From NCBI GenBank assembly GCA_947179155.2, contig OX359264.1, positions 56,160,702 through 56,224,701 of the forward strand: a DNA stretch of 64,000 nucleotides, in the 5' to 3' direction. A model generated the notes under the pieces. That model was not told where the DNA came from, made no database searches, and saw only the letters and a list, made by a program, of their open reading frames with translations. Position numbers and translations under genes: made by a program. Below are positions 50,901 to 61,747 of the stretch, piece by piece (position 1 is the first letter of the stretch; each line of letters opens with the position of its first letter). The stretch comes from Hedera helix (lineage: Eukaryota; Streptophyta; Magnoliopsida; Apiales; Araliaceae).

Positions 50901-51283
50901 CCAGTGAAAGAATTTTCTGCAAGGTCAAGCGTTCGAATGAAAGAAAGATTTTCCAAATGAGGTGATATGCTTCCAACTAACTTCTGCCCTTTAAGATTGA
51001 GGGCAGTTACCCTTTGGTGTTTTAGGCCACAGGTGACCCCAGCCCACAAGCAGAAGTGTGAAGAATCATTCCAAGAGGCCAAGGCCCCGAGGGGATCTTC
51101 CATTAGTTGGGACTTAAAATTGAGCAGTGCATCTTTATCTGTATTGTTCCCGAGTATGGATGATGAAGCACATTCTGGATTTAAGAGATTGAGAACCAGA
51201 AGAAAGATGGCATAATAGGCTAGTGAAAAATTTAGGCTTAGGTTCATCAGAGATGGCACCATTGGACAGGGTAAGAATAGCAT
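47989..51283 (-). pseudogene. LRR receptor-like kinase, class XII (Xa21/EFR/FLS2 type), two lesions
   Basis: Minus strand; exon 1 51283-48570, intron, exon 2 48386-47989, the usual single intron of this class inside the kinase. Order: hydrophobic signal region, LRRNT (DKDALLNFKSQLMEDP...WAGVTCG), about 20 LRRs, a membrane segment (MILVIVISFSCLAGIVSLLL), juxtamembrane KISYNELLKATDGFSASKLI, then the kinase with VAIKVL lysine, HCDLKPSNV (non-RD: Cys replaces the Arg) and DFGLARM. Non-RD kinases of this class are mostly pattern-recognition receptors. Two lesions break it: a 2-nt loss in a CTCTCT run near 50343 shifts the frame in LRR 11 or so (LQLDLCK then stop, where SANNFTG continues in another frame), and a TAG at 49543-49545 replaces a Gln codon near the last LRRs. 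Everything else reads through, so loss is recent or partly an assembly error. Without them length would be about 1035 aa, normal for the class. Confidence 0.88.
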
Positions 51284-51328
51284 GAGAGTGGCAGTGATGG
51301 TTGTACATTATGACAAACTTAACGACTT

Positions 51329-51338
51329 CTTATAGTCC
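51329..51338 (-). promoter_or_regulatory. Candidate TATA box of the proximal receptor-kinase locus
   Basis: The minus strand reads GGACTATAAGAAG, about 50 bp upstream of the first ATG. The sister locus has CTATAAAG at a similar place, so the promoters appear to be duplicated together with the genes. Confidence 0.4.
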
Positions 51339-51631
51339 TTGGGTGTTACATTTTTTCTCGAGGTAATTGATACAAACAAGCTAGCTGAAGGGACAATTTG
51401 AGATGACAACACTCTTAAGACTATAGCCGTAGACAAAACTTTAACAGTAATTAAAGTAAACGCCTAGTACTTTTTCAACTCTTGAAGCTGAATGACTAGA
51501 TATATTTTTCACCTAGCCTAGCACTAAAGATTCCTTCAAGGTGTTGACTTGTAATACATTCTGTTATGTCATTATACATAATCAGAATTGAAACTTTGTT
51601 CAAACCTGCTAATAATAAACATAATCGGAGC

Positions 51632-54600
51632 GGCGGAAGACAAACTCATTGAAGACAAACTCATTCACTCAGCTTCGGGATTCTTCTGGCACTTGGTTAG
51701 ACTGGAATTCGGGTTTGCAGAATCACATTTTCTCATATTTCTCTGATCTTTTTGCTACCCGTGGCTGTAGTAGTGAGGCGGTTTTGAGACATGTTAGGCG
51801 CAGGGTTACTGTTGATCAGAATTTAGAATTAATTCGTCCTTTTGATCCTGAGGAGGTTAAATCTGCTCTATTTTCCATGTTTCCTGATAAATCTCCTGGC
51901 CCAGATGGTATGAATCCAGGCTTTTTTCAGAACTTTTGGGGTACGGTTGGAGAGAATGTTACGGCCTTCTGTTTGCAATGTTTGAATTCGGCAAGCTTTC
52001 CTGATAGTCTTAATTCTACATCTGTCGTTCTTATTCCAAAGAAGAAAAGCCCAGAAACTCTTGGTGATCTCCGTCCCATTGCTCTTTGTAATGTGATTTA
52101 TAAAATCATGGCTAAAATGCTTGCCAATCGCATGAAGGGTATTTTACAGCAGGTTATTTCTGAGTCTCAAAGTGCTTTCGTTCCAAATCGGTTGATTTCT
52201 GATAATATAATGGTAGCCTTTGAATGTGGTCACCATATCAAGAGGAAAACGAAAGGTAAACAAGGGGCAGCGGCCTTAAAACTTGACATGTCTAAGGCTT
52301 ATGATCGTATCGAGTGGGACTTTTTGCAGCTAATGTTGCTTAAGTTGGGGTTTGATGTTAAATGGGTTCGTTTACTGATGCTTTGCGTGACTACTGTCCA
52401 GTACAATATTGTTCAAAATGGAGAAAGTATTGGACCAATCATTCCACATAGGGGGCTCCGTCAAGGGGATCCTTTATCCCCGTATCTATTTATTGTTTGT
52501 GCTGAGGGTCTTTCTGCTCTTTTGAGTGATGCTACAGCACGGGGGCAAATTCATGGCTGTAAGATCGCTACTCAAGCGCCGGTGATTACTCACCTCTTTT
52601 TTGCAGATGATAGTCTGCTTTTCTTTCGTGCTTCCAGGGCTGAGGCAGAATGCATTAAAGGTTGTCTGGCTGCTTATGAAGCTGCATCAGGTCAGATGAT
52701 TAATTTTCAGAAGTCAAATATTCTGTTTAGTCCTAATTCTTCTAGGCATAGTCGGATGGATGTCTGTGGAGCATTGAATGTTGGAGAGACTAAGGATTTA
52801 GGCAATTATCTGGGTGTGCCATCTCTTGTTGGCAGGAGTAAGAAAGGTGTGTTTGCTTTTATTGAGCAAAAATTTATTCAGAGAATTGGGGGTTGGAAGA
52901 AGAAGCTCCTTTCCAGGGCGGGTAAGGAAATCCTTTTAAAAAGTGTGGCTCAAGCTATGCCTACTTATGTGATGAGTGTTTTTCTTTTGCCGCTTAGTTT
53001 ATGTAATGATTTAGAAAAGTTGATGAATGGCTATTGGTGGGGCAATGGGGATCGAAGTAATGGTGGTATTCGTTGGCTTAATTGGGCTAAACTTTGTGTT
53101 CACAAGAGTGCTGGAGGTTTAAGTTTTAAACAATTGCATGAATTTAATTTATCGCTTCTCTGTAAACAAGGTTGGCGTTTGCTCAACTTCCCTAACTCTT
53201 TGGTGGCTCGGTTGTATAAAGCCAAGTATTTTAAGGATTGCTCTTTCCTTTCTGCTTCTCTTAGATCCAATCCCAGCTTCATTTGGCGTAGTATCCTTGC
53301 GGGACAAGCTTTACTTAAGGAAGGGCTAGTGCGGCGGATTGGTAATGGTTGTGACACGAATCTGTGGACCTCTCCTTGGCTTCCGGATTCGCTTAATCCT
53401 TATGTTGAGACGGGCATGATTCAGGGGTTAGAGACTGCTACTGTGGCGTCTCTTCTAAAGGCAAATGGCCATGATTGGGAGGAAGATCTGGTTTGGGATA
53501 TCTTCTTGCCTAGGGATGCTGAACTAATCTTAAAAATTCCTCTTAGCCAATACAGGAATTCTGATATATGGCAATGGCGGTTTGAGAAGAAAGGAATGTT
53601 CACTGTGAAATCTGGTTATAGAGCGTTATCCAGAAACTTGTCCACCTCTGTGCAACAACAACGCTTCTCTGGTTGGAAAAAAGTTTGGCATTTGAATGTT
53701 CCTCCAAAAGTCTGTAATTTTGTGTGGCGCTGTTGTTTGGATGTCCTTCCTACGATGTCTCAATTATGTAATCGAAGGGTGGATATGCTTAATGTTTGTC
53801 ATATGTGTAATGGTGGTCCTGAGGATATTTTCCATCTCTTTGTTCAATGCCCTTTTGCTCAGCAAGTTTGGAGAGGTTCTCTTTGTGGTTTGATCTTTCC
53901 GTCGCAGCCTTCTTTTATATCCTGGTTTAATAATTTGTTTCAGTCTCTGTCTTTGGATCTGGTTTCGGCAGCTGCTATGGTCCTTTGGTCTCTTTGGCAG
54001 GCTAGGAATGATATGGTTTGGAACCAAAAGCCAGGATCTGCCCAGGCTGTTCTCCTTGCTGCTGCGACGGTTCATTCCCAGTGGCAGGCTCGCACAAATG
54101 CTGCTGCGTTACATCAGTACAAATCTCCCCAGGTTTGTATTCTCAAATGGTGTAAGCCTTTACCTGGTTATGTTAAATGCAATTTTGATGCGGCATTATT
54201 TCCTGGCATAAATAAGGTTGGTTATGGTTGGATTATAAGAGATGAGTTTGGTTCTTTTGTTGCTGCAAAAAATGGTTTGCTTAATTGTACCCAGGATCCT
54301 GCTCTTGCTGAAGCTCTTTCCTGCCGAGAAGCTCTCAGTTGGCTTAAGGCGCGAACTTTTTCCCGAGTAGTGTTGGAAACTGATTGCCAGGTTCTTCAAC
54401 AAATTTTAGTCCACCCTACTCCTGATTCTTCTCTTTTTGGTTTAATTACTCAAGATTGTTCTCATGCTTTGTTAGCTTTGAATGATAGCAGTATTTGTTT
54501 CGTTAGACGATCAGCTAATCATGCAGCGCATTTGTTAGCCAAAGCTGCTGGTTTACAGTCTGGTCCGGAGGAGTGGGATCTTGTCCCTCCTTCCTTTATT

Positions 54601-54659
54601 TCTGATGTTCTTGTTTCCGATTTAATATAAATGGTTTCCCTTTGTTTCAAAAAAAAAAA
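51632..54659 (+). mobile_element. 5'-truncated L1-type LINE insertion
   Basis: The insert is flanked by a perfect 15-bp target duplication AAACATAATCGGAGC (51617-51631 and 54660-54674) and ends in a poly(A) tract just after the ORF2 stop, the marks of target-primed reverse transcription. The endonuclease half of ORF2 and all of ORF1 are missing. The first bases after the left duplication include GAAGACAAACTCATT twice in tandem (51636-51650, 51651-51665). It lies 350 bp upstream of the proximal receptor-kinase pseudogene, in opposite orientation. Confidence 0.95.
51649..54630 (+). CDS. LINE ORF2 fragment: reverse transcriptase, zf-RVT, RNase H
   Basis: One uninterrupted frame of 993 codons to TAA at 54630; no ATG opens it, as expected for a 5'-truncated copy. 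The reverse transcriptase spans about residues 85-370, with DKSPGPDG, LRPIALCNVIYKI, KLDMSKAYDRIEW (~210), RQGDPLSPYLF and catalytic FADD (~318-321). A zf-RVT region follows (about 680-760: VWHLNVPPKVCNFVWRC, CHMCNGGPEDIFHLFVQCP). The C-terminus (about 838-975) is a plant-type RNase H with NFDAA, AEALSCREAL, ETDCQ and RRSANHAAHLLA. The full plant L1 ORF2 would have an APE endonuclease before this. The open frame over 3 kb means a young insertion. It is unlikely to be expressed as a functional protein. Confidence 0.93.
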   Translation: MKTNSFTQLRDSSGTWLDWNSGLQNHIFSYFSDLFATRGCSSEAVLRHVRRRVTVDQNLELIRPFDPEEVKSALFSMFPDKSPGPDGMNPGFFQNFWGTVGENVTAFCLQCLNSASFPDSLNSTSVVLIPKKKSPETLGDLRPIALCNVIYKIMAKMLANRMKGILQQVISESQSAFVPNRLISDNIMVAFECGHHIKRKTKGKQGAAALKLDMSKAYDRIEWDFLQLMLLKLGFDVKWVRLLMLCVTTVQYNIVQNGESIGPIIPHRGLRQGDPLSPYLFIVCAEGLSALLSDATARGQIHGCKIATQAPVITHLFFADDSLLFFRASRAEAECIKGCLAAYEAASGQMINFQKSNILFSPNSSRHSRMDVCGALNVGETKDLGNYLGVPSLVGRSKKGVFAFIEQKFIQRIGGWKKKLLSRAGKEILLKSVAQAMPTYVMSVFLLPLSLCNDLEKLMNGYWWGNGDRSNGGIRWLNWAKLCVHKSAGGLSFKQLHEFNLSLLCKQGWRLLNFPNSLVARLYKAKYFKDCSFLSASLRSNPSFIWRSILAGQALLKEGLVRRIGNGCDTNLWTSPWLPDSLNPYVETGMIQGLETATVASLLKANGHDWEEDLVWDIFLPRDAELILKIPLSQYRNSDIWQWRFEKKGMFTVKSGYRALSRNLSTSVQQQRFSGWKKVWHLNVPPKVCNFVWRCCLDVLPTMSQLCNRRVDMLNVCHMCNGGPEDIFHLFVQCPFAQQVWRGSLCGLIFPSQPSFISWFNNLFQSLSLDLVSAAAMVLWSLWQARNDMVWNQKPGSAQAVLLAAATVHSQWQARTNAAALHQYKSPQVCILKWCKPLPGYVKCNFDAALFPGINKVGYGWIIRDEFGSFVAAKNGLLNCTQDPALAEALSCREALSWLKARTFSRVVLETDCQVLQQILVHPTPDSSLFGLITQDCSHALLALNDSSICFVRRSANHAAHLLAKAAGLQSGPEEWDLVPPSFISDVLVSDLI

Positions 54660-54672
54660 AAACATAATCGGA

Positions 54673-54810
54673 GCACTAACAACGTATCAAATGGAGGTTG
54701 AACTGGTGCCCCGGCAATATAATTGTAGCACTAACAACGTCTCAAATGGAGGTTGAACATGTGCCCCGGCAATATAATTGTAGCACTAACAACGTATCAA
54801 TTGGAGGTTT
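54673..54810. repeat. 55-bp tandem repeat, about 2.5 copies
   Basis: GCACTAACAACGT starts at 54673, 54728 and 54783. Units contain TCAAATGGAGGTTGAAC and GTGCCCCGGCAATATAATTG and differ at a few bases. The LINE target duplication overlaps the first unit, so the insertion happened at the edge of this array. Confidence 0.85.
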
Positions 54811-55769
54811 ATAAGAGATCCACATGATAACATTAGCACTTCCATCATGGGAATTTAATGAAATGATGAGCCACAGTTTATGACTGGCTGTACTGGACTA
54901 TGAAGAGGCACCACCCCCACCAGATAAATATTTATATCAGACTCTGCCAAACAGGTTTTCTCAGACTTTTAAAATGGGAAAACATATGTAGTGTATGCAA
55001 GTTTTTTTGAGTTGAACAGCAGAAATCATGATCTGAAACTCCCAAATGAGACATACATGCTCTTTAGGAAGCTTAATGTTACAACTTTTAGCACATCAGA
55101 ACAACCTGTAAAGCGCTTTTGGATGAGTCTAACATATAATTGTTATGAAATTAGTACAGAAGTTAAAGTTCAGCAGCAGAAGTTAAAGTTCAATCTCAAT
55201 TAGTGCAGAAACTAAGTTCAGCAACAGTGGGGGAATTGTTTTTAAAGGCTGTCAGCAGTGGAATCTTCAATTAGCTGGAAATGCATTATATGAGAAACGC
55301 GGGTGGTTGGATCATACACAGAATTATAGGAGCAGTAAAGGTAGTTAGTGGTAGTTAGTAGCTGAGGTCAGCAGTTAGTTATGTAGCTGAGGTTAGGATT
55401 CAGTTGATGATGTCATAGTAGTTAGAATTCAAAATATGTAATGGAGGGGGAAAGTCAGTTATCAGTTAATGGAGTCAGAAAATGTAATTGTCTGCATATA
55501 ATACTTGTATGGAAGAGAGGAGGGTATCTGTTAAGCATTGTAATTTTTCTTCTTCCAATATCTATAACTTATGTTCCTTTCCATATTTTACTTTTCTTTT
55601 AATCTGATCTGTTTTCTTTTCTTGATAACTTGAATTCCGTTCAATTAAGTGGATTCATTACAATAATCGATGATGTGTTTAGATAATGTAAGACTTGCAT
55701 ACATTTTTTGGCTTCAGAAAAAGCTTAATATGCCTTCATATGGATATTACAAATTCTAGATCATTGAAT
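54811..55769. other. Spacer between LINE and distal receptor-kinase pseudogene
   Basis: No gene. About 55240-55640 resembles a Copia-type LTR: repeated GTTAGT/GCTGAGGT motifs, then GCATATAATACTTGTATGG (TATA-like) and a TTTTTCTTCTTCC tail. LTR ends and target duplication were not identified. AGAAGTTAAAGTTCA is repeated at about 55160-55190. Confidence 0.35.
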
Positions 55770-58599
55770 TTAACCATTTACTTTCAGTAGTTTGAATTTA
55801 GATCCATGGTTGCAGATTTCTTCATGCATTGTAGATCGAATAAACTTGTCTCTCACTGATAACAGATCCGTTGCAACTTTATTCATCTTCATTCTGCCTG
55901 GTGGGGAATCCTCCGAACATGCAACCCCAATTCGAAAAATAAAAATCAAGTGTTTTGTCTGTTCATGTGTCCATTTACTCCCAAGCTCAATCTCTTCTAT
56001 GGCATCTTCTTTCTCTTCACCATACAGAGCTGATTGGCCCACAATCTCCATTACTTGATCTGGCAATGCCATTTTGACAAAATTGTGCAGGTTTACATAG
56101 TCTTTGAAAGTTCATCAGTCAGTCTTCTCACTTTAAACATCTCTAACAAGAGAACTCCGAAGCTGTAAACATCTCCTTGAGTTATCACCTCACCACCCAT
56201 GCCATACTCTGAAAATTTCACACAACTCATGCTATTTATGCTAGCACCAAATTATTATGCAACAAACATGAAAAGATATACATTTCATAAACCAATAATT
56301 TAATGGTAATTATGCAATTTTATGTACTTGTAGAAAATACCTATCCATGATTGAAGCATCCTTCTAATAGAACTTAAAATTGCAGCTTATATCAAAGCTG
56401 AAAACATTGTTTAGAAAAAGTGAAATGCTAAAAACACCTAAAATTTTCTCCTAAATACCTTCTGATTTTTAAGAATATTGTTGAAATTAATAAAAAGTTT
56501 ATTGTTATTATTCTGTAACTTCAGCAAATATGTGATGTGACATACCAGTAGGTACAAGTATTAAGTGTACCTGGAGCAGCATATCCAATGGTGCCCTTGA
56601 TCCCAAGTGAGCTGAACCGATTCAAATTAACATCCTCACTGGAGTTGGAAAGAAGCCTTCCCAAACCAAAATCACTAACACGTGCGGTCAGATCTTCGTC
56701 AAGAAGAACATTACTAGGCTTCAAATCACAATGAACCACAGGTGTTTGACACTGGTGATGAAGATAATGCAATGCAGAAGCCATGTCTACCGCAATATTT
56801 AATCTTTGGAGGATACGCAAATTTTTGTGTTGCATCTGTTCAGCTTTTGGGTGCAACCAATCCTCCAAGCTCCCATTTGGCATATACTGATAGACTATAG
56901 CTTTGAATTCATTGCCCGCAAAAGTGATGCTTGAGCAAGCACTTAGAACCTTGACAAGGTTGCGATGGTGGATATTTCTTAAGGCTTCGCATTCAGCTAT
57001 AAAGCTTTTGGAAGCTCCTCTCTGCTGAAGTTTAAGTACTTTTCACTGCAACTATTGTTGCATCTGGGGCAAGAGATCCTTTATAAACAGTGCCAAAACT
57101 ACCGAACCTATCAAGTTACTTGAAGAGAATCTGCTAGTTGCATTGAGGAGGTCTTCATAAGAAATCTTCTAAGGTAGTTGAAGAGAATCTGCTAGTTGCA
57201 TCTGTATGTTTCCTTCTAAGCTGTTATATGACAAGTAAAGATTTACCAGTTGAGTGATATTACCAATGGAAGATGGGATCTTTCCTGTCAGCTGATTCGA
57301 TTCCAAATGAATCGTTCCCAAATTTGAAAGCTTTCCAATTGTAGCTGGAATATTACCTGTTAGAAAGGTCTCCCTCATGCTCAGAACATATAAGTTGACA
57401 AGGTTGGTTATCTCTTCAGGGATACTTCCACGAATACCATTTCCTCCAATAAGTATCCTGATCAATGTGGTTTACAGATTTGCTATGGCATTCCGGAACA
57501 TTCCTTCGAATTGGTTGTCGTTAAAGCCCAGGAACTCTAACTTGCTGCAGTTAGTTAAAGAAGTTAGAAAGCTGAAATCATCATCTCCACCATTTCCAAG
57601 ATTATTTTCACCAACATTGAACCACCATAAATTCTGTAAGTTCCCAAAACTCTTGGGTATATTTCCAGTGAATTTGTTGATAGGAATATCAAGCCGTTGG
57701 AGACCCGATACATTGGCCAACAAAACTGGAACCGGTGAAGGAATTGCTTGCCAAGTAAAGAAGCTGGAGAGCTGGTAACGCAATGCCTATGTTGGTTCTT
57801 AGAGTACCCGTAAAGTTGTTAAAGGACAACCCCACGAGTACGAGTGAAGATATATTGTAAAGTACTGGAGGAAACTCACCAGAAAGAGAATTTACAGACA
57901 ATCCAAGCATTCTCAGGCTTGTCAATTGTGCCATTGTATCCAGAAGTTGCCCCTCCAAATCATTATATGAGATGTAAAGGTCTTGGAGAGAGGTGAGATT
58001 CCCAATGGAAGCCGGGATTCTTCCTGTAAGATTGTTGTTTCTGAGATAAAGAGTCAGCAGCTTTGATAATGAACCAAGTAGGGGAGGAATGTGGCCCTCT
58101 AGAGAGTTGTGATCTTGTGCAAGATTGAATAAATTCGAACAATGAGACAGATTTTCTGGAATTTCACCTGCTAAAAAGTTGTTGCTCAAGTTCATAGTTT
58201 GAAGCCTGGCTAAGAGGCAAGTTATGGTGGAATCCCACCATGGAAAGAATTTTCTGCAAGGTCAAGGAAATGAAGAAATGAAAGATTTCCAATATGGGGT
58301 GATATATTTCCAGCCAAACACTGACCTTTGAGATCAAGAGAAACAACTTTCTGGTGTTTGACGCCGCATTTGACTCCAGTCCATCGACAGAAATGGAGGG
58401 AATCATTCCAAGAGTTCAAGACTCCTACAGGATCTTCGGTTATTTTTGACTTGAAATCGAGCAATGCAGATTTATCTGTCGCATTTTTAAGAATAGCTGC
58501 AGAAGCACACTTCGGAATCGACAAGTGAAAGAACAGAACAAGAATAACATGAAAAGTCAGTGAGAAGATTAGCCTAAAACTGAGCAGTTTAAGCTCCAT
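55770..58599 (-). pseudogene. LRR receptor-like kinase, class XII, heavily decayed
   Basis: A tandem relative of the 47989-51283 locus, same strand, same LRRNT (DKSALLDFKSKITEDPVGVL...WTGVKCG) and non-RD kinase (HCDLKPSNVLL, DFGLGRL). ATG at 58599 (MELKLLSF) fits the TATA at 58646-58653. Lesions along the gene: frameshift near 58220 (after NSFHGGIPP), frameshift near 57740, TAA at 57472-57474 replacing a Ser-type codon in AIANL-TTLIRI, deletion near 57178-57201 removing the last LRRs, the membrane segment and the juxtamembrane start, frameshifts at the glycine loop (about 57100) and after the VAVK lysine (about 57045), and another in exon 2 near 56110. The kinase intron is retained (donor near 56570, acceptor near 56212). 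The last part ends KLLKVNG with no match in the sister copy. It cannot encode a receptor. Confidence 0.93.
57120..57201 (-). repeat. 24-bp direct repeat at a deletion junction (templated filler)
   Basis: The same 24 bases (starting TTGAAGAGAATCTGC) occur at 57120-57143, their native place coding ATSRFSS in the juxtamembrane region, and at 57178-57201, exactly where LRR sequence is joined to juxtamembrane sequence. The second copy has no place in the family's sequence. Confidence 0.85.
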
Positions 58600-58645
58600 T
58601 TGAGAGGGAGAGTATGATTCTGCGAGTGCAGGCAACTTCAACCGA

Positions 58646-58653
58646 CTTTATAG
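58646..58653 (-). promoter_or_regulatory. TATA box of the distal receptor-kinase locus
   Basis: The minus strand reads ACTATAAAGTC about 50 bp upstream of the ATG at 58599. Its position matches that of the TATA-like box at the sister locus. Confidence 0.45.
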
Positions 58654-58659
58654 TTAAAA

Positions 58660-59784
58660 GTATTTGGTGTTTGAGGGTGAAATGCGTTACAGACAAACCT
58701 TTTTGTACGAAATAACGTCTAGAAGTCAAATTAGACTTTTTGTATGGAGTGAGCAAAAGAAAAAGAAAGAAAAAACAGCTAGTCATGATAAGTAGTTGAG
58801 TGAGATTGCAGCATACTGAACCATACATAAGATTCAACTAGAAATCACAGACAGTGGACCATTTTCAACTCGATCTTGATTGCTGTGGGAATCTCCATCA
58901 AGATTTTGACTCTACAACTATCCAAGTCGTTGACTTTGACAAATAGAGATCATTGACTAGTCATGCTAAAAAATGTAGCCTCCAATGAAAGAGTTGAGTT
59001 TAACCAACTGCAAAGTATGACAATATTCTCTTCAATCAAAAACTAGGGAAAAATGAAACATTTCTTCCTTTCACCGCCTATGCTTCCATAAACAGTATAA
59101 CAATCGCCATATCAACAAGGCGTAATGATTGACCATGAAGATTGCGCTGAGAAGCTCTATACTACTTTTGAGTTGAAGGAATAAAATTAAGTAATGGAAT
59201 TAGATAGAGTTCTCAAAACGTAAGAATCGGGTTGAACATTAAGCTTTTTGACAATACTGATTCTATTTTAAGCGTCATTTTTAGTACCAAACAGTGATTG
59301 CAACTTTTTTGTAGTATGAAATAGCGATTGCAACATTTCATTTAAAATTTAATTTACAAATTGAAACATTATTATAACAAAAATATTCAAGTCATCAAAC
59401 TAATTATGTTTAACCATAAGCAATCTAATAAAACCAAAATATGGTTTCACACAACTTTATACTACCAACTATAAATGACATCCCACAAATGCACCTATGT
59501 AAATGTGTTTTTTTGTTGCAAGTCTCCGCGCCGGGGGTTGGGGGTGGTGTGTCCATGAGGAAATGGACAATTAACATAAATACGAAATAGGGCTCATATT
59601 TGAATATATCAAGAATAAGTGGGTCAAAATACTTGATACAAATGGGACGAGTTTATATTTTTAAGAAATTAGAGCGCCTCATGTGCGTCAATTGTTCGCC
59701 CTGTTTTCTTTGCCAACACTGCAGTAGCTGCAAATCCATAATTTCCAAAAGCATAGTTTTAAAGTAAGCAAACCCAAATATTTA
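58660..59784. other. Spacer; includes the 3' flank of the RRM/CCCH gene
   Basis: No gene. The part from about 59680 to 59784 is probably 3' UTR of the minus-strand gene that follows. A short G-rich GGGGGTTGGGGGTGG string lies near 59533. Confidence 0.5.
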
Positions 59785-61695
59785 TCATCTGTGTGATCTC
59801 TGTGACCTATCTTCATCTGTCGCTGCTCTATAACGGGGGGAAGAATCTCTATCATGGACTGGTCGTTTGTCCTTTCCCCTGTTTTTTGGGTGTTCTCTGT
59901 GATAAGATTCTGATTCATGCTTTCTTGAACCCTTTTCATCCCTCCTGTAATCATTCTCCCTTGGATCTGATTGCCGTTTTGACCTTTCATCAAACACTTG
60001 CCTATCCCGAGTGTCCTCTGAGTCATGCTTTCTTGATCCCTTTTCTTCCCTCCTATGACCATTTTCTCTTGGATCTGATTCAAAGTCAGAATGTTTTGAC
60101 CTTTCCTCAAATGCTTGCCTATCCCGACTGTCCTTGTGGTCCTTTTCCCTCTCCTGCCGCCCTAGTCGTTTCTCAATGCCTCTATCATCTTGATCTCTTG
60201 AATTAGATCCAACTCGCTTACGATGCCCTTCTATCCCACACTTGTTCACCTGTACTCTGGATTCCTTCACCTCGTTATCAGTCAATCTAAGCCCATCCTT
60301 TCCAGCAGAATATGGAGCACGGCCCAACTGACCAGGCTTTTTTTCGATCCTTCCTGAACCCTCAAACTTGTCATCTACTCTTCTCGCCCCTCTATGATCC
60401 TCAGCACCCCAACCAGTGTTTGCAGCTCTCTGAGTTAAAATTTAACACAAAAAACTTTAGTGTTATCATATGACAAGACAGCAAGCAACCATTAAAAATT
60501 GCATCGTGAAGATAGATCAGATCCTAATGTGTGTTTTTGCAGAACTTATAAAAAAACAAAGTGTGTTCGCAGCATAATCCAAGTTTCCCACCCCCAAATA
60601 GTTAATACAGAAAAGTTTCAAGACAAAAAAAAAAAGTACAGAGGTAAACAATGGCAATAGAAATCATCAAGGTTTAGCTATCATACTTGTTCATTATGAG
60701 AAAATTTGCATCCAGCCCCACGGGTGCATTCGCCTCTTTGAAAAGCACGGCATACACCTCGTTCCTCCCGCTTCTGCTGCTCTATCTCTTCATCTTCTTC
60801 TTCTTTCTTTTTGTAGTTACTAACATGATCAACTCTTATAGTCCGGCCAAGGATTTGGGCACCATTCAAATTATCTGTGGAGGTAAATAGCAAACAATAA
60901 AATTGTGCTTATCAATATAACATATATAGAAGGGGAAAATATTTTCCACAAAGCTACTGTAGGAAAATTCAGAAGAAGAAAGTATTTCCAAATTCCAATT
61001 ACATTCACATCTATGGAAGATCCATAGTTGTCATACGATACGATATGGAGATGATTCGATATGTATCGCATGGTAAATCAAAAATGACACATGATTCAAT
61101 TACGATTCTTACGATACGATGCAATGCACAATACTTTTTAAAAGCAACCAACTTGAATTTTTTTTCATATAGATCTAAAAAACTAAAAACAAAACTTTTA
61201 AGTCTTTTACCATTTCAATTGAAGAGATTTTCTATCACAAACATATTCTATATTGCTTAATGAGCCTTTAATTAAGTTTTAGAGTATTATATCTTATTGA
61301 AAATATCGCTGTATTTTTCTCACATCGTTTTCTATAAACAGATATATAAATCTCCACTCGTTAATTTTATTCTCTTTTGTTTTATAGATTAAAGGTGAAT
61401 TTTCATTTTCATTTTCTCTTGCTACTCTACAAAAATTACTAAAATAATATCTAATAAATCAATTTAGAGTATTTTGGCTACTGTTTAACTTTAAAATTTA
61501 TTTTTAATCTATAATAATATTTACTTGATTACTTTTATATATAATCAAACTTTTGTTTCATATGTTTAAATATATATTATTACTTTTTTTTATTTTATTT
61601 CTATATCTTACGATACGATACATGAAACACGATACAATTCACGATTTGACAACTATGAGTAGATCTATATAGACATACAAATAATACATATATAT

Positions 61696-61747
<52 letters not shown>

